This document shows, piece after piece, positions 44,877 through 55,842 of a stretch of DNA of 64,000 nt. The translations under genes and the position numbers were made by a program. The notes below the pieces were generated by a model. The model saw only the letters and a program-made list of their open reading frames with translations. It did no database searches and was not told the origin of the DNA. Each line of letters opens with the position of its first letter. The stretch's first letter is position 1. Origin of the DNA: Clostridium algidicarnis DSM 15099 (GTDB taxonomy: Bacteria; Bacillota; Clostridia; Clostridiales; Clostridiaceae); the NCBI RefSeq assembly GCF_002934235.1, contig NZ_PTIS01000009.1, positions 1-64,000 of the forward strand. Reading direction: 5' to 3'.

Positions 44877-45442
44877 CTTTTCTCATCTCCGGTACTGGGA
44901 CTAACCTTCAATATATAATAGATAAAATTAATGAAAAAGAACTTGATTGTGTAATTAAAATGGTAATTAGCGATAACCCAAAAGCTATAGGACTTACTAA
45001 AGCTAACCTTCAAGGTATTCCGTCTTATGTATTAGATAAAAACACTTATGGAGAAAATATAGGGGATGAAATAATAAAAATTATAAAAGATAAGGTAGAT
45101 CTAATTGTTCTTGGAGGATTTCTTTCTATATTAAAAGGAGAAATATTAGATAGGTATAAAGGCAAGATAATAAACATACACCCTTCTTTAATACCTAAGT
45201 TTTGTGGTAAGGGTATGTATGGAATAAAGGTTCATGAAGCTGTTTTGAACTCAGGGGATAAAATTACTGGGTGTACACTTCATTTTGTTAGCCGTGACGT
45301 GGATATGGGTACTATAATTCTTCAAAAATCTTTAAATATAACTGGGGAAGAAAGCCCTAAAACATTACAAGAAAAGGTACTTAAAGAAGAACATAGATGC
45401 CTTTTAGAAGGTATTAGACTTATAAGTGAGGGTAAAGTTTAA
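44864..45442 (+). CDS. purN: phosphoribosylglycinamide formyltransferase
   Basis: Transfers formyl from 10-formyl-THF to GAR. It has 192 residues: ISGTGTNLQ (phosphate loop), IINIHPSLIPKF with the catalytic Asn-His pair, and VDMGTIILQ with the catalytic Asp. The start is a TTG inside the purM tail, nine bases after GGAGG. Overlap with purM implies translational coupling. Confidence 0.95.
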   Translation: MLRIAFLISGTGTNLQYIIDKINEKELDCVIKMVISDNPKAIGLTKANLQGIPSYVLDKNTYGENIGDEIIKIIKDKVDLIVLGGFLSILKGEILDRYKGKIINIHPSLIPKFCGKGMYGIKVHEAVLNSGDKITGCTLHFVSRDVDMGTIILQKSLNITGEESPKTLQEKVLKEEHRCLLEGIRLISEGKV

Positions 45443-45495
45443 AGTTAAAGTAAGGTTATAACAGTTATCTTGGATTAGAAGGGAGATTTAATTTC

Positions 45496-46998
45496 ATGAA
45501 AAGAGCTTTAATAAGTGTATATGATAAGGGCGGTATAGTGGATTTTGCTAAGTTTTTAAAGAGTATTAATGTGGAGATAATATCTACAGGAGGAACATTA
45601 AAATATTTAAAAGAAAATAATATCGAAGCTATAGACGTTGAGGAAGTAACGGGATTTCCTGAAATGCTAGAAGGAAGAGTTAAAACTTTGCATCCTAGTA
45701 TTCATGGTGGCATACTAGCAAAAAGGGAAGAACCCTCTCACATAAAAGCATTAAAAGAAAAAGACATAGAATTAATAGATATAGTTGTAGTTAATTTATA
45801 TCCATTTTTTGAAAAGTATAAAGAAAATATAACATTTGAAGAAAAGGTGGAATTTATAGATATTGGTGGACCCACAATGTTAAGAGCTGCAGCTAAGAAT
45901 TTTAAGGATGTAATAGTAGTTTCAGATAAAAAAGATTATAAGACTATAATAGAGGAATTAGATTTAAGTGGAGATGTAAGTTATAATACTCGAAAAACCT
46001 TAGCAGGAAAGGTATTTAACTTAACTAGTGCTTATGATGGAGCTATAAGTAAGTTTTTATTAGAGGATAGCAGTGAGTATCCAGAATATATGAATTTAGT
46101 ATATAAAAAATCTAAGGATTTAAGATATGGAGAAAATCCTCACCAAAAGGCTGCTTATTATGATTCTTTATTAGAAGAAGGTACTATGAATAATATAGAA
46201 ATACTAAATGGCAAAGAACTATCCTATAATAATATAAAAGATTTAGACATCGCCTTTAAGGTTGTAATGGAATTTTCTGATATAGCTTGCTGTGCATTAA
46301 AACACAATAGTCCTTGTGGAGTTGCCTTAGGACGTGATAACCTAGAAGCTTATACAAAGGCCTATGAATGTGATGATATATCTATATTCGGCGGTGTAGT
46401 TGCCTTTAATAAGAAGTTAGATAAGGCTACTGCTGAAAAGTTAATAGAGATATTTTTAGAAATTGTTGTAGCTCCTGACTTTGAAGATGAAGCACTTGAA
46501 GTTTTAAGGAAAAAGAAAAATTTAAGAGTTATTAAATGTAATAATAAGCCTATAAGCACTAATGCTTTAGTATCTGTAGATGGTGGTCTTTTAGTTCAAG
46601 AAGAGGATAAGGACTTAATTAAAGACCTAGATGTGGTAACTAAAATAGTGCCTACAGAAGAAGAATTAAAGGATATGAATTTTGCAATGAAGGTAGTTAA
46701 GTACGTTAAGTCTAATGCTATTGTAGTAGCAAAAGGTGGTAAAACCTTAGGAATTGGCGGAGGACAGGTTAATAGGATTTGGGCAGCACAGGAAGCTTTA
46801 GAAAGAGGTAAGGGAGCTTTAGTATTAGCCTCTGATGCATTCTTTCCCTTTGATGATGTAGTAAAAGAAGCTGCAAGCCATGGCATAAAAGCTATAATTC
46901 AACCAGGAGGATCTATTAAAGATAAAGATTCAATTAAGGCTTGTGATGAACTTGGAGTATCCATGGTGCTTACTCACATAAGACATTTTAAGCATTAA
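45496..46998 (+). CDS. purH: AICAR transformylase / IMP cyclohydrolase
   Basis: Last two steps to IMP. It has 500 residues. The N-terminal cyclohydrolase (MGS-like fold, [24 protein letters not shown]) is joined to the transformylase ([27 protein letters not shown] with the catalytic Lys-His). GAAGGGAG precedes the ATG. Confidence 0.97.
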   Translation: MKRALISVYDKGGIVDFAKFLKSINVEIISTGGTLKYLKENNIEAIDVEEVTGFPEMLEGRVKTLHPSIHGGILAKREEPSHIKALKEKDIELIDIVVVNLYPFFEKYKENITFEEKVEFIDIGGPTMLRAAAKNFKDVIVVSDKKDYKTIIEELDLSGDVSYNTRKTLAGKVFNLTSAYDGAISKFLLEDSSEYPEYMNLVYKKSKDLRYGENPHQKAAYYDSLLEEGTMNNIEILNGKELSYNNIKDLDIAFKVVMEFSDIACCALKHNSPCGVALGRDNLEAYTKAYECDDISIFGGVVAFNKKLDKATAEKLIEIFLEIVVAPDFEDEALEVLRKKKNLRVIKCNNKPISTNALVSVDGGLLVQEEDKDLIKDLDVVTKIVPTEEELKDMNFAMKVVKYVKSNAIVVAKGGKTLGIGGGQVNRIWAAQEALERGKGALVLASDAFFPFDDVVKEAASHGIKAIIQPGGSIKDKDSIKACDELGVSMVLTHIRHFKH

Positions 46999-47012
46999 AA
47001 AAGGAGGCTAAT

Positions 47013-48260
47013 ATGAATATATTATTGATTGGTTCTGGAGGAAGAGAACATGCTATGGCCTTTAAGTTATCACAAAATCCTAAGGTAGAAAAGATATATT
47101 GTGCCCCAGGAAATGGCGGTACTGCAATGGAAAATAAATGCGAAAACATAAGGGAAAAGACCATAGAAGAGCTATTAAAATTTGCCAAAGAAAATGAAAT
47201 TTATATTACCATAGTTGGTCCAGAAGAGCTATTAATAAAGGGAATTGTAGATGAGTTTAATAAAGAAGGACTTAAAATATTTGGACCTTCAAAAAAAGCA
47301 GCTTGCTTAGAAGGAAGTAAAGACTTTTCAAAAAGATTTATGAAAAAACATGGAATACTTACAGCTGAATATGAAAGTTTTACCTTTGCACCAAAGGCAT
47401 TAGAGTATTTAAAAGATTGTAGGTATCCTTGCGTTATAAAGGCAGATGGCATGGCAGCTGGTAAAGGTGTAGTTATATGTAATTCTTTTAAAGAGGCAGA
47501 AAAAGTAATTTGTGATTTTATGATTGATGATATATTTAATGGCTCTGGTAAAAAGGTTGTAATTGAAGAGTTCTTAGAAGGTGTGGAAGCCTCTATACTT
47601 TCAATTACCGATGGAGATACATTAATTCCTTTTATATCTGCAAAGGATCATAAACAAATATTTGATAACAACCAAGGTCCTAACACAGGTGGGATGGGTG
47701 TTATAGCGCCAAATCCATTTGTTACAAATAATGTTATGAAAGAATTTAATGAAGGTATTTTAAAACCTACACTTAAGGGATTAAAGGAAGAAGGAATAGA
47801 ATTTAAAGGATTCTTATTTTTTGGATTGATGATTACTAAAAAAGGTGTATATTTATTAGAATATAATGTGAGACTTGGAGATCCAGAATCACAGGCAGTC
47901 CTTCCTTTAATGAAGAGTGATTTTTATGATGTTATTTGTAGTGCATACAGTGGCAAACTTAAAAGTTTTGAAATTAAGTGGGAAGATAAAAATAGTTGCG
48001 CATTGGTTATTGCATCTTTAGGGTATCCAGGTAAATATAATACTGGGTTTAATATAACTTTAGATAAAAATATAGATGGAAATGTATTTATATCAGGTGG
48101 TAGATTAGAAGGAAAAGATTTAAAGACTTCAGGGGGAAGGGTTATTTCATTAGTGACACTTGGAAATGATCTAGAGGACAGTATAAAACGTTGTTATAAG
48201 GAAGTAAACAAGATAAATTTTAAAGATATGTATTATAGAAAAGATATAGGATTAATATAA
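47013..48260 (+). CDS. purD: phosphoribosylamine--glycine ligase
   Basis: ATP-grasp enzyme forming GAR from phosphoribosylamine and glycine. It has 415 residues with LLIGSGGREHAMAFKL, IKADGMAAGKGVVI, NTGGMGVIAPNPF and YNVRLGDPESQAVLPL. AAAGGAGG precedes the ATG 14 bases after purH. It closes the operon and is followed by a strong terminator. Confidence 0.97.
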   Translation: MNILLIGSGGREHAMAFKLSQNPKVEKIYCAPGNGGTAMENKCENIREKTIEELLKFAKENEIYITIVGPEELLIKGIVDEFNKEGLKIFGPSKKAACLEGSKDFSKRFMKKHGILTAEYESFTFAPKALEYLKDCRYPCVIKADGMAAGKGVVICNSFKEAEKVICDFMIDDIFNGSGKKVVIEEFLEGVEASILSITDGDTLIPFISAKDHKQIFDNNQGPNTGGMGVIAPNPFVTNNVMKEFNEGILKPTLKGLKEEGIEFKGFLFFGLMITKKGVYLLEYNVRLGDPESQAVLPLMKSDFYDVICSAYSGKLKSFEIKWEDKNSCALVIASLGYPGKYNTGFNITLDKNIDGNVFISGGRLEGKDLKTSGGRVISLVTLGNDLEDSIKRCYKEVNKINFKDMYYRKDIGLI

Positions 48261-48269
48261 GTAATTAAT

Positions 48270-48314
48270 AAAAACCTATAGTATAGCCTTTTAGGCCTAT
48301 ATTTATAGGTTTTT
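48270..48314. terminator. bidirectional terminator between purD and mscL
   Basis: AAAAACCTATA (48270-48280) pairs with TATAGGTTTTT (48304-48314), with a further inner TATAGCC/GGCCTATA helix. A- and T-runs flank both sides, so it serves both converging genes. Confidence 0.88.
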
Positions 48315-48338
48315 AAAATTTAATTTTATAAATTATGA

Positions 48339-48755
48339 TTATAAAATTTCTTTAGTTGCATCTTTGCTTAAAAGATCTCTAATTTGTGTAAGTAAAACCT
48401 CTTCAGTTGTTGGAAGTTCTTCTTTGATTTCTTCTTGAACCTCTTCTTTTCGCTTGAATTTATTAACTAATCTAATTACTAAGAAAATAGAAAAAGCTAT
48501 AATAAGGAAGTCGAAAATATTTTGAATAAATTGACCGTAATTAAGGGTTAGTATTTTCTCGGGATCAGCAGATTGGCGTAAAACAACTTTTAGGTCTGTA
48601 AAGTTAACACCACCTATAATAAGTCCTAGTAAAGGCATTATTATATCAGCTACTAATGAATTAACTATTTTACCAAAAGCAGCACCGATAACTACACCGA
48701 TAGCAAGGTCAGTTACATTGCCTTTCATAGCAAACTCTTTAAACTCTTTTAACAT
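48339..48755 (-). CDS. mscL: large-conductance mechanosensitive channel
   Basis: Membrane channel that opens under hypo-osmotic stress. It has 138 residues: [27 protein letters not shown] in the start and first helix, a periplasmic loop, the second helix near residues 70-92, and a charged C-terminal bundle helix. The start at 48755 is set by the conserved N-terminus and by AGAGGTG; the longer frame is not used. It has its own promoter. Confidence 0.95.
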   Translation of the reverse strand: MLKEFKEFAMKGNVTDLAIGVVIGAAFGKIVNSLVADIIMPLLGLIIGGVNFTDLKVVLRQSADPEKILTLNYGQFIQNIFDFLIIAFSIFLVIRLVNKFKRKEEVQEEIKEELPTTEEVLLTQIRDLLSKDATKEIL

Positions 48756-48788
48756 GAAATCACCTCTTATTAAATTTTTATTAATAAA

Positions 48789-48817
48789 AGTATAACATTT
48801 AAACACGGTTCTATCAA
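48789..48817 (-). promoter_or_regulatory. predicted mscL promoter
   Basis: On the minus strand TTGATA (48817-48812), 17 bases, TATACT (48794-48789), 34 bases before the start codon. Confidence 0.65.
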
Positions 48818-48919
48818 TAATTATTATTGGTAAGTTAAATTAACACTTTTATAAAAGGTTTTAGATTAAAATAATAATAAAGGTTGCAGGCATGTTAAAC
48901 TGCTAATATAAATATCTTC

Positions 48920-48948
48920 TTGAAAGTTTTCTTAAATAACTATATAAT
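48920..48948 (+). promoter_or_regulatory. predicted promoter of the hem-cob operon
   Basis: TTGAAA, a 17-base spacer and TATAAT. The expected start near 48955 lies about 20 bases before the cobalamin riboswitch. Confidence 0.75.
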
Positions 48949-48974
48949 GATAGATGTAAAATTAAATAATAAGA

Positions 48975-49135
48975 TTATGGTACTTTTAATAAGTTTAATA
49001 GGGAAAGTGTAAAACACTACAGCCCCCGCTACTGTATACGAAGACGAATCCGAGCCACTGGCAATGAAGCTGGGAAGGTTGGAAGAGAATGAAACGTAAG
49101 TCAGGAGACCTGCCTTAATCTTTAGCTAGTCCTTC
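48975..49135 (+). promoter_or_regulatory. cobalamin riboswitch
   Basis: The B12 box AAGTCAGGAGACCTGCC is at 49098-49114. Upstream are the other conserved blocks in order: AATAGGGAA near 49000, CTACAGCCCCCGCTACTGT, TCCGAGCCACTGG and GCTGGGAAGG. It senses adenosyl- or aquocobalamin. With the terminator that follows it should reduce expression of the tetrapyrrole and cobalamin genes when B12 is ample. Confidence 0.95.
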
Positions 49136-49187
49136 GGAGGGAAGGAGGTGGCGTTTGTAATTTATTGATTTTTATATAAAAGTTATA

Positions 49188-49214
49188 AACTCACAGTTCC
49201 TGTGGGTTTTTTTT
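49188..49214 (+). terminator. terminator of the cobalamin riboswitch
   Basis: AACTCACAG pairs with CTGTGGGTT (one G-U) around a three-base loop, followed by a run of T. It lies 56 bases before hemA and is the expected off-state structure. Confidence 0.88.
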
Positions 49215-49270
49215 ATGTTGATTTATTATAAAATGATATATTTTTAAATAGACATTCGGAGATGATTTTA

Positions 49271-50467
49271 ATGATTCAAATGATAGGTATAAAAAGCTGT
49301 TGCCCCATTGAAATAAGGGAAAAGCTTTCTATAATGGTATACAAGGAAAAAGATGCTTTGAAAAGTATGATGAAAGTATCAAAAGGGGCAGTAATAATAA
49401 ATACTTGCAATAGAACAGAGATATATTTAAATTCAAATAATGAAGATGATATTGAAATAGAAAGTATTTTTAAGTTACTAGAGTGGGATCAAAAATATAT
49501 AGAACATGTTTTTAAGATTACTGGATATAATGCCGTTAAGCATTTAATGGAGGTCTGTAGTGGCTTTCATTCTAAAATCCTTGGAGAAGATCAAATATTA
49601 GGTCAAGTAAAAAGATCTTATAGGGTATCTCTAGAATGTAATACTATTGGAAATTCTCTTCAAAGATTATTTCAGATGTCTATAGCCTGTGGTAAAAGGT
49701 TTAGAAGTGAAGCTAAGTTATATAAAATACCTGTATCCTCAGCATCTATAGTAGCAAAAGAAATAATTAAAGAAAATAAAAAGAATATAATGTTAATAGG
49801 ATTCGGAGAAGTAGGAAAACGCATCTATAAATACATAAATAGCTTTGAGTTTTCTAAGTTATTTATTGTGGTAAGAGAACCAAATAAAATATTCTTAAAT
49901 GATCCTAGAGTTAAGGTTATATCTTATAATGAAAAAAATGAATTTATAAAAGATATAGATATAATAGTAAGTTGTACTTCAGCACCTCATATAGTTATAT
50001 ATAAGGATGAAGTTAAAGATAAACCAATTACTATATTTGATTTGTCCATACCAAGAGATGTAGATCCAAAAATAGAAGGGTTAGATTATATTAAACTTTA
50101 TAACATTGATGATATAAGTAAAATGGATAAGTCTAATAAGGATAAAAGAAAAATCCAAATGGAAAAGTGTAGATATATAATAGAAGATCATATTAAAGAA
50201 TTTATGAACTGGAAAAAATTAAGAGAATTAGCTCCACTTTTTGAAGAAATAACTAAGTCAAGTAACAATGTATATGAGGAAAGACTTAAAAGCTATAATA
50301 GAAAAAAATATACAAAAAATAATGAGGAATTAGTAGAGGTACTACTAAAAAGCACTTCAGAGTATTACGTGCATAGAGCTATGGAAATATTGAAAGAAGA
50401 AAAATTAAAGGGAAGTGATAGTAAGTGTCAGGAGATAATAGAAAAGATTTTTCTTTTAAAGAATTAA
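49271..50467 (+). CDS. hemA: glutamyl-tRNA reductase
   Basis: Reduces Glu-tRNA to glutamate-1-semialdehyde, the first step of the C5 pathway to all tetrapyrroles. It has 398 residues: the catalytic Cys46 in NTCNRTEIYL, GFHSKILGEDQILGQVK and the NADPH loop IGFGEVGKRI. Of three close in-frame ATG codons I choose 49271, nine bases after GGAG. First gene behind the cobalamin riboswitch. Confidence 0.95.
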   Translation: MIQMIGIKSCCPIEIREKLSIMVYKEKDALKSMMKVSKGAVIINTCNRTEIYLNSNNEDDIEIESIFKLLEWDQKYIEHVFKITGYNAVKHLMEVCSGFHSKILGEDQILGQVKRSYRVSLECNTIGNSLQRLFQMSIACGKRFRSEAKLYKIPVSSASIVAKEIIKENKKNIMLIGFGEVGKRIYKYINSFEFSKLFIVVREPNKIFLNDPRVKVISYNEKNEFIKDIDIIVSCTSAPHIVIYKDEVKDKPITIFDLSIPRDVDPKIEGLDYIKLYNIDDISKMDKSNKDKRKIQMEKCRYIIEDHIKEFMNWKKLRELAPLFEEITKSSNNVYEERLKSYNRKKYTKNNEELVEVLLKSTSEYYVHRAMEILKEEKLKGSDSKCQEIIEKIFLLKN

Positions 50468-51177
50468 GTTCTAATTTAACGAACTCAAAAGATGAGTCAA
50501 ATTCTTCCCTTGAAACGTTAGACTTTTCTTTTATATCATTGATTTCAAATAAGATCCGTGTGCTTATAGTTGGTGGAGGAGAAGCTGGATACATTAAAAC
50601 TAAATCCTTTATAGCTAAGGGTTGTAATGTATGGGTATTAGCTACAAGATTTGATGAAAGATTTGATGAATTCCATGGAAATGGCATAAATATTATAAAA
50701 GATACATATAAAGAAAGCTATATTTTAGATAAACATTTAATTGTTATAGCTATTGAGGAATGTGATATTACAAAAATAATACAAAAGCAATGTGAAAATT
50801 TAAGTAAGCTATATGTTACTTGTCATAATTTTAGAGATGGAAACTTTGTTGTGCCTATGCAACTAAGTTCAAAGGAAGTTGCCTTTGCATTGAATGTAAA
50901 AAAAGGAAACCCTAGTATATCTAGATACATGGCAGGCTCAATAGTAAAATCTTTAAATGAGCTTGATGGGTTTGTAGATTTTGCAAATTATATAAGGAAA
51001 ATAGTTAAGGAAGAAACCTTTAAAAAAGAAATCTTAAAATTTATTTCAAATGAAGATTTTGAATTTTATTTTGATAAAGGTTATTCAAGGCAAATATTGG
51101 TAATGTTTTATCCTAGGTTAATTAATTTATTAGGAGTGGAATTGATTGAATATGAAAATTGCTACAAGGAAAAGTAA
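50425..51177 (+). CDS. precorrin-2 dehydrogenase-like protein (CysG N-terminal/Met8 family)
   Basis: Oxidises precorrin-2 to sirohydrochlorin (factor II) with NAD+. It has 250 residues. The NAD loop is [17 protein letters not shown] (about 48-64), after an N-terminal extension of some 45 mostly polar residues. [24 protein letters not shown] matches the family core in a diverged form. The start is a GTG at 50425 inside the hemA tail, so the first 40 or so residues are uncertain. Sirohydrochlorin is the substrate of CbiK encoded downstream. Confidence 0.83.
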   Translation: MSGDNRKDFSFKELSSNLTNSKDESNSSLETLDFSFISLISNKIRVLIVGGGEAGYIKTKSFIAKGCNVWVLATRFDERFDEFHGNGINIIKDTYKESYILDKHLIVIAIEECDITKIIQKQCENLSKLYVTCHNFRDGNFVVPMQLSSKEVAFALNVKKGNPSISRYMAGSIVKSLNELDGFVDFANYIRKIVKEETFKKEILKFISNEDFEFYFDKGYSRQILVMFYPRLINLLGVELIEYENCYKEK

Positions 51178-52018
51178 CTTAGCTCAAGTTCAAACAGAAA
51201 TAATAATGGAGCTTATTTACAAAAGGTCTAATATAAAAAGCGAAAAATTATTAATAGAAACTAAAGGAGATAAAAACCTTGATGTTAGTTTAGATAAAAT
51301 AGGTGGTAAGGGTGTATTTGTAAAAGATATAGAAATTGCTTTACTAGAAGGACGGGCAGATGCCGCTGTTCACAGTATGAAAGATGTGCCCTTTGCTTTA
51401 GAACCTTGTTTTGAAATAGCTGCAATACCAGAGAGAGAAGACGTAAGGGATGCTTATATCTCTCGCAATAGGGAAAGCTTTTTTTCGGGAAATAAGACTT
51501 TGAAAATAGGTACTAGCAGCATAAGAAGAGCTGCTCAACTCAGGATACTAAATCCTAATTTAGACATAGTACCAATAAGAGGTAATGTACAGACAAGACT
51601 TAAAAAGATGGAAGATGAAAAGTTAGATGGAATAATATTAGCAGCAGCAGGACTTAAAAGATTAGATATGGAAAATATAATAACTGATTATTTCGATCCC
51701 TTTGAGTTTGTACCAGCTATAGGTCAGGGTGCCTTAGGTATTGAAATTTTAAAGGAATCACAAAGTGCTAATATATTTAGAAATCTTAACTTCGATGATG
51801 ATAAAATTTGTGTGGATGCGGAAAGAGAATTCATGAAAACTCTTAATGGAAACTGCCATAGTTGTATAGGGGCCTATGCACACCTAGAAGGACAGATAAT
51901 GTATATTGTAGGACTTTATGATGTAGGGGGAAGGATAGTAAAAAAAGATATTGTAGGAAATAAAGAAGACTATTTAAAACTTGGAAGGTACTTAGGAGAA
52001 AAAATTATTAAAGCATAG
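51152..52018 (+). CDS. hemC: hydroxymethylbilane synthase (porphobilinogen deaminase)
   Basis: Polymerises four porphobilinogens. It has 288 residues with [33 protein letters not shown] and the dipyrromethane-binding Cys235 in [12 protein letters not shown]. The start is the ATG at 51152, eleven bases after GGAGTGG; a TTG two codons earlier is possible. It overlaps the previous gene by 26 bases. Confidence 0.96.
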   Translation: MKIATRKSNLAQVQTEIIMELIYKRSNIKSEKLLIETKGDKNLDVSLDKIGGKGVFVKDIEIALLEGRADAAVHSMKDVPFALEPCFEIAAIPEREDVRDAYISRNRESFFSGNKTLKIGTSSIRRAAQLRILNPNLDIVPIRGNVQTRLKKMEDEKLDGIILAAAGLKRLDMENIITDYFDPFEFVPAIGQGALGIEILKESQSANIFRNLNFDDDKICVDAEREFMKTLNGNCHSCIGAYAHLEGQIMYIVGLYDVGGRIVKKDIVGNKEDYLKLGRYLGEKIIKA

Positions 52019-52033
52019 AAAAGAGGGAATATG

Positions 52034-53509
52034 ATGGAATATGGAAAAGTTTTTCTTATTGGAACAGGACCTGGAGATGAAGATTTACTTACTATAAAGG
52101 CTGTTAATGCTTTGAAAAGTTGTACGGCAGTATTATATGATAGACTTATTGGAGGTAATATTTTAAAGTATCTAAATGAAGATTGTGAAATATATTATTG
52201 TGGAAAAGAACCAGGAAGTCACTATAAAACCCAAGAAGAAATAAATGAGATGCTTATAAAGCTTTCTAAAAAGGGGCATATTGTAGGTAGAGTTAAAGGT
52301 GGAGATCCCTATGTTTTTGGTAGAGGCGGTGAAGAAGCTTTAGCTTTAATAGAAGAAAATATAAGTTTTGAAGTAGTGCCTGGAATAACCTCTGCTATTG
52401 CAGTACCTAGTTATGCTGGTATACCAGTAACTCATAGAGGTATAAGTCAAAGCTTTCATGTATTTACAGCTATGGCTAAAGATAAGTTAAATATAGATTG
52501 GAATACAGTGTCTAAGCTTAAAGGAACAATAATATTTTTAATGGGACTTAATAAACTTGAGATAATAATTGGAAATTTACAAAAAGAAGGTATGAATGAA
52601 GCTACCCCTTGCGCAGTTATTATGAGAGGTACAACTTCAAAGCAAAGGTCTGTTATAGGTGATTTTAGTAACATTTTAGAAAGAGTAACAGAAGCTAAAT
52701 TGGTATCACCTTGCATTATAATGGTAGGTTCCGTAGTAGAACTTAGTAGTAAATTAAACTGGAAGGAAAAGAAACCTCTTTTTGGTAGAAATATATGCAT
52801 TACTAGAACAAAAGAGCAGTCTAAGTCTATAGGGGAAAAGTTAAAGGATTTAGGAGCAGATATAACTGAGATAAATTCTATAAAAATAAAAGAAGATATA
52901 TGTAATCTAGATGAATATAAAGAGAAATTACCAAAGTACGATTATGTGGTATTTACAAGCGTAAATGCAGTAAATTTATTTTTTAAGTATCTAAAGGAAA
53001 AGGTTATAGATATAAGAAATATAAATGGAAGATTTGCATGTATTGGTAGTGGAACTTATAAGGCTTTGTTAGAGAACCACGTGGTAGCTGATATAATAGC
53101 AGATCAATTTGTTGCAGAGGATTTATTTAGAAAATTATCAAAAACAATTAAAATAGGGGATAATGTGCTTATACCTTGCTCTTTAAAATCTAGAGATTAT
53201 ATTACAGATAATTTAAAAGAACTTGGAGCAAACGTAGATAGAGTAAACATATATGATGCAGCACTTGGAGATAATAAAAATGTAAATTCCTTTGAAGATG
53301 TAGATACAGTTATTTTTACAAGTCCATCTACCTTTAACAATATGGTAACTTTAGTTGGTCTTAATAATATAAGCAAAAAACACATAATAGCAATTGGCCC
53401 TATTACAGAAAAATCAATATTAGATAAGGGATTAAAGTGTGTAAGTTGCGATGAATATTCAGAAGATGGAATAATAAATAAGCTTTTAGAGTTATATGAC
53501 AATAAATAA
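52034..53509 (+). CDS. cobA-hemD: uroporphyrinogen-III methyltransferase fused to uroporphyrinogen-III synthase
   Basis: A 491-residue bifunctional enzyme. The N-terminal half (about 1-240) is the SAM-dependent CobA, with VFLIGTGPGDEDLLTIKA, RVKGGDPYVFGRGGEEA and IPVTHRGIS, making precorrin-2. The C-terminal half (about 245-491) is HemD, with VVFTSVNAVNLFF and IFTSPSTFNNMV, which closes the ring. The fusion is common in clostridia and channels uroporphyrinogen III to siroheme/B12. I prefer the second of two adjacent ATG codons for ribosome-site spacing. Confidence 0.95.
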   Translation: MEYGKVFLIGTGPGDEDLLTIKAVNALKSCTAVLYDRLIGGNILKYLNEDCEIYYCGKEPGSHYKTQEEINEMLIKLSKKGHIVGRVKGGDPYVFGRGGEEALALIEENISFEVVPGITSAIAVPSYAGIPVTHRGISQSFHVFTAMAKDKLNIDWNTVSKLKGTIIFLMGLNKLEIIIGNLQKEGMNEATPCAVIMRGTTSKQRSVIGDFSNILERVTEAKLVSPCIIMVGSVVELSSKLNWKEKKPLFGRNICITRTKEQSKSIGEKLKDLGADITEINSIKIKEDICNLDEYKEKLPKYDYVVFTSVNAVNLFFKYLKEKVIDIRNINGRFACIGSGTYKALLENHVVADIIADQFVAEDLFRKLSKTIKIGDNVLIPCSLKSRDYITDNLKELGANVDRVNIYDAALGDNKNVNSFEDVDTVIFTSPSTFNNMVTLVGLNNISKKHIIAIGPITEKSILDKGLKCVSCDEYSEDGIINKLLELYDNK

Positions 53510-53527
53510 TAGAATGGAGATTTTTAA

Positions 53528-54499
53528 ATGATTAAAAGAAATAGACGACTAAGAGAGAGAATAGAAATAAGAGATTTGGTAAGGGAGACTACACTGTCGG
53601 TTAAAGATTTAATTTTTCCTGTATTTGTAGTAGAAGGTGAAAATATAAAAGAGGAAATAACTTCTATTCCAGGTACCTATCATTATTCAATTGATAAATT
53701 AGAAGAGTTATTAGAAGAGATAAAAGAATCATCTATAAGAGGTATTATACTTTTTGGGCTTCCAGATCACAAAGATAGTTGTGCTTCTTCTGCTTATGAT
53801 GATAATGGAATTGTTCAAAGAGCTATTAGAAAAGTTAAAGAGCTTAATAAAGACTTATGGGTTATAGCAGATGTATGTATGTGTCAATATACAGACCATG
53901 GTCATTGTGGAATTATAGAAGGAACTAAAATAGTAAATGATAAGTCAGTAGAAATCATAGCAAAAATTTCTTTATCTTATGCAAGAGCTGGAGTAGATAT
54001 GGTTGCGCCTTCCGATATGATGGATGGAAGAGTTCGTGTTATAAGAGAGACTTTAGATAAAGAGGATTATACATTTGTATCAATAATGAGTTATAGTGCT
54101 AAATATTCATCAGCTTTTTATGGCCCTTTTAGAGAAGCTGCTAATTCAGCTCCTCAATTTGGAGACAGAAAGTCCTATCAAATGGATCCTGGAAACGTAA
54201 AGGAAGCTATGAGAGAAATTGAAGGCGACATTGAAGAAGGTGCTGATATAATAATGGTTAAGCCTGCCCTATCATACTTAGATGTTATAAGACTTGCAAA
54301 GGATAGATTTGATTATCCTATAGCAGCTTACTCCGTAAGTGGAGAATATGCACTTATAAAGGCAGCAGCTGAAAAGGGGCTAGTCAATGAAAGGGCCATT
54401 GCTTTAGAAATGCTATTATCTATAAAAAGGGCTGGGGCAGATATGATAATAACATATTATGCACTTGAAGCAGCTAAATGGATAAAGGAGGATCTTTAA
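53528..54499 (+). CDS. hemB: delta-aminolevulinic acid dehydratase (porphobilinogen synthase)
   Basis: Condenses two ALA molecules. It has 323 residues: zinc-ligand cysteines at 117, 119 and 127 ([14 protein letters not shown]), a lysine in [14 protein letters not shown] and the Schiff-base lysine in [10 protein letters not shown]. It is of the zinc-dependent class. One base separates its stop from hemL. Confidence 0.97.
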   Translation: MIKRNRRLRERIEIRDLVRETTLSVKDLIFPVFVVEGENIKEEITSIPGTYHYSIDKLEELLEEIKESSIRGIILFGLPDHKDSCASSAYDDNGIVQRAIRKVKELNKDLWVIADVCMCQYTDHGHCGIIEGTKIVNDKSVEIIAKISLSYARAGVDMVAPSDMMDGRVRVIRETLDKEDYTFVSIMSYSAKYSSAFYGPFREAANSAPQFGDRKSYQMDPGNVKEAMREIEGDIEEGADIIMVKPALSYLDVIRLAKDRFDYPIAAYSVSGEYALIKAAAEKGLVNERAIALEMLLSIKRAGADMIITYYALEAAKWIKEDL

Positions 54500-54500
54500 A

Positions 54501-55787
54501 ATGAATAAAAATGATGAGATTTTTGAGGAATCTAAAATATATATGCCAGGAGGAGTTAATAGTCCTGTTAGAGCATTTAAAGATTTAGATATAACACCAC
54601 CTGTAATAAAAAAAGGTAGTGGCACTTATGTATATGATGAAGAAGGAAAAGAATATCTAGATTTTGTAGGGGCGTGGGGACCTATGATACTAGGTCACTG
54701 TGATGAAGATGTAGTAAAGGCTATACAGGATACTGTAAAGGACGCTATAGCTTTTGGTGCACCTACAAACCTTGAATTAAAGCTCGCAAAACATATGTGC
54801 ACAACTTTGGATAATTTAGAGATGGTAAGAATGGTTAATTCCGGTACAGAAGCTACTATGAGTGCTATAAAACTTGCTAGGGGATATACAGGTAGAGATA
54901 AAATAATTAAATTTGCAGGATGTTATCATGGACATTTTGATGGGTTCTTAGTAAGTGCAGGTTCTGGAGTTATGACAGAAGGTATACCCGGATCACTTGG
55001 GGTACCACAAGATAGTATAAAAAACACTCTTATTGCAAATTACAACGATATAGAGAGTATAAAGTCCATATTTAATGCCTGTGGCACAGATATAGCTGCA
55101 GTTATAATTGAACCTGTAGCTGGTAATATGGGAGTAATACCTGCAAAGAAGGAATTCTTAAAAGAGCTTAGCGTGTTATGTAAAGAAAATGGAACTCTTT
55201 TGGTGTTTGATGAAGTCATGAGTGGGTTTAGAGTAGCTTACAGGGGAGCTCAAAGCCTTTATGGAGTAAAGCCAGACTTAACTACTTTCGCTAAGATAAT
55301 GGGTGGTGGATTACCCTCAGGTGCTTATGGTGGAAGAGCTGATATTATGGAAAAGCTATCTCCTTTAGGTGCCGTATATCAAGCTGGAACTATGTCTGGA
55401 AATCCTTTAGTTATGGCAGCAGGATATACTACCTTAACTAAATTATATAATAATCCAGAGTATTATTCTAAAATGGAAGAGTTAGGAGCCTTATTAGAAA
55501 ATGGCGTAAAACAAGTAGCTAAAGAGAAAAATATAAATGTAGTAATAAATAGATGTGGCGCTATGTCTACTATATTTTTTAGTGATTTAGATAAGATAGA
55601 AAATTATGATGATGCAAAGCTAAGTAATACTAAATTATATGCTTCATATTTTAAGCATATGCTTACAAAAGGTATTAACTTACCACCTTCACAATTTGAA
55701 GCGTTATTCTTAAATGTAAAGATGAAAGAATGTCACATAGAAAAGTTTTTAGATGCTTTAAGAAGTTGGGATCCTAGTTGTAAATAA
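54501..55787 (+). CDS. hemL: glutamate-1-semialdehyde 2,1-aminomutase
   Basis: PLP enzyme converting GSA to ALA. It has 428 residues with [43 protein letters not shown] and the PLP lysine in [26 protein letters not shown] precedes the ATG. With hemA it completes the route to ALA, although the two are separated by four genes. Confidence 0.97.
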   Translation: MNKNDEIFEESKIYMPGGVNSPVRAFKDLDITPPVIKKGSGTYVYDEEGKEYLDFVGAWGPMILGHCDEDVVKAIQDTVKDAIAFGAPTNLELKLAKHMCTTLDNLEMVRMVNSGTEATMSAIKLARGYTGRDKIIKFAGCYHGHFDGFLVSAGSGVMTEGIPGSLGVPQDSIKNTLIANYNDIESIKSIFNACGTDIAAVIIEPVAGNMGVIPAKKEFLKELSVLCKENGTLLVFDEVMSGFRVAYRGAQSLYGVKPDLTTFAKIMGGGLPSGAYGGRADIMEKLSPLGAVYQAGTMSGNPLVMAAGYTTLTKLYNNPEYYSKMEELGALLENGVKQVAKEKNINVVINRCGAMSTIFFSDLDKIENYDDAKLSNTKLYASYFKHMLTKGINLPPSQFEALFLNVKMKECHIEKFLDALRSWDPSCK

Positions 55788-55842
55788 TATATTATAAGGG
55801 TTTACAGATGAAAAATAAATAATAAATTTTAGAGGTGAAATT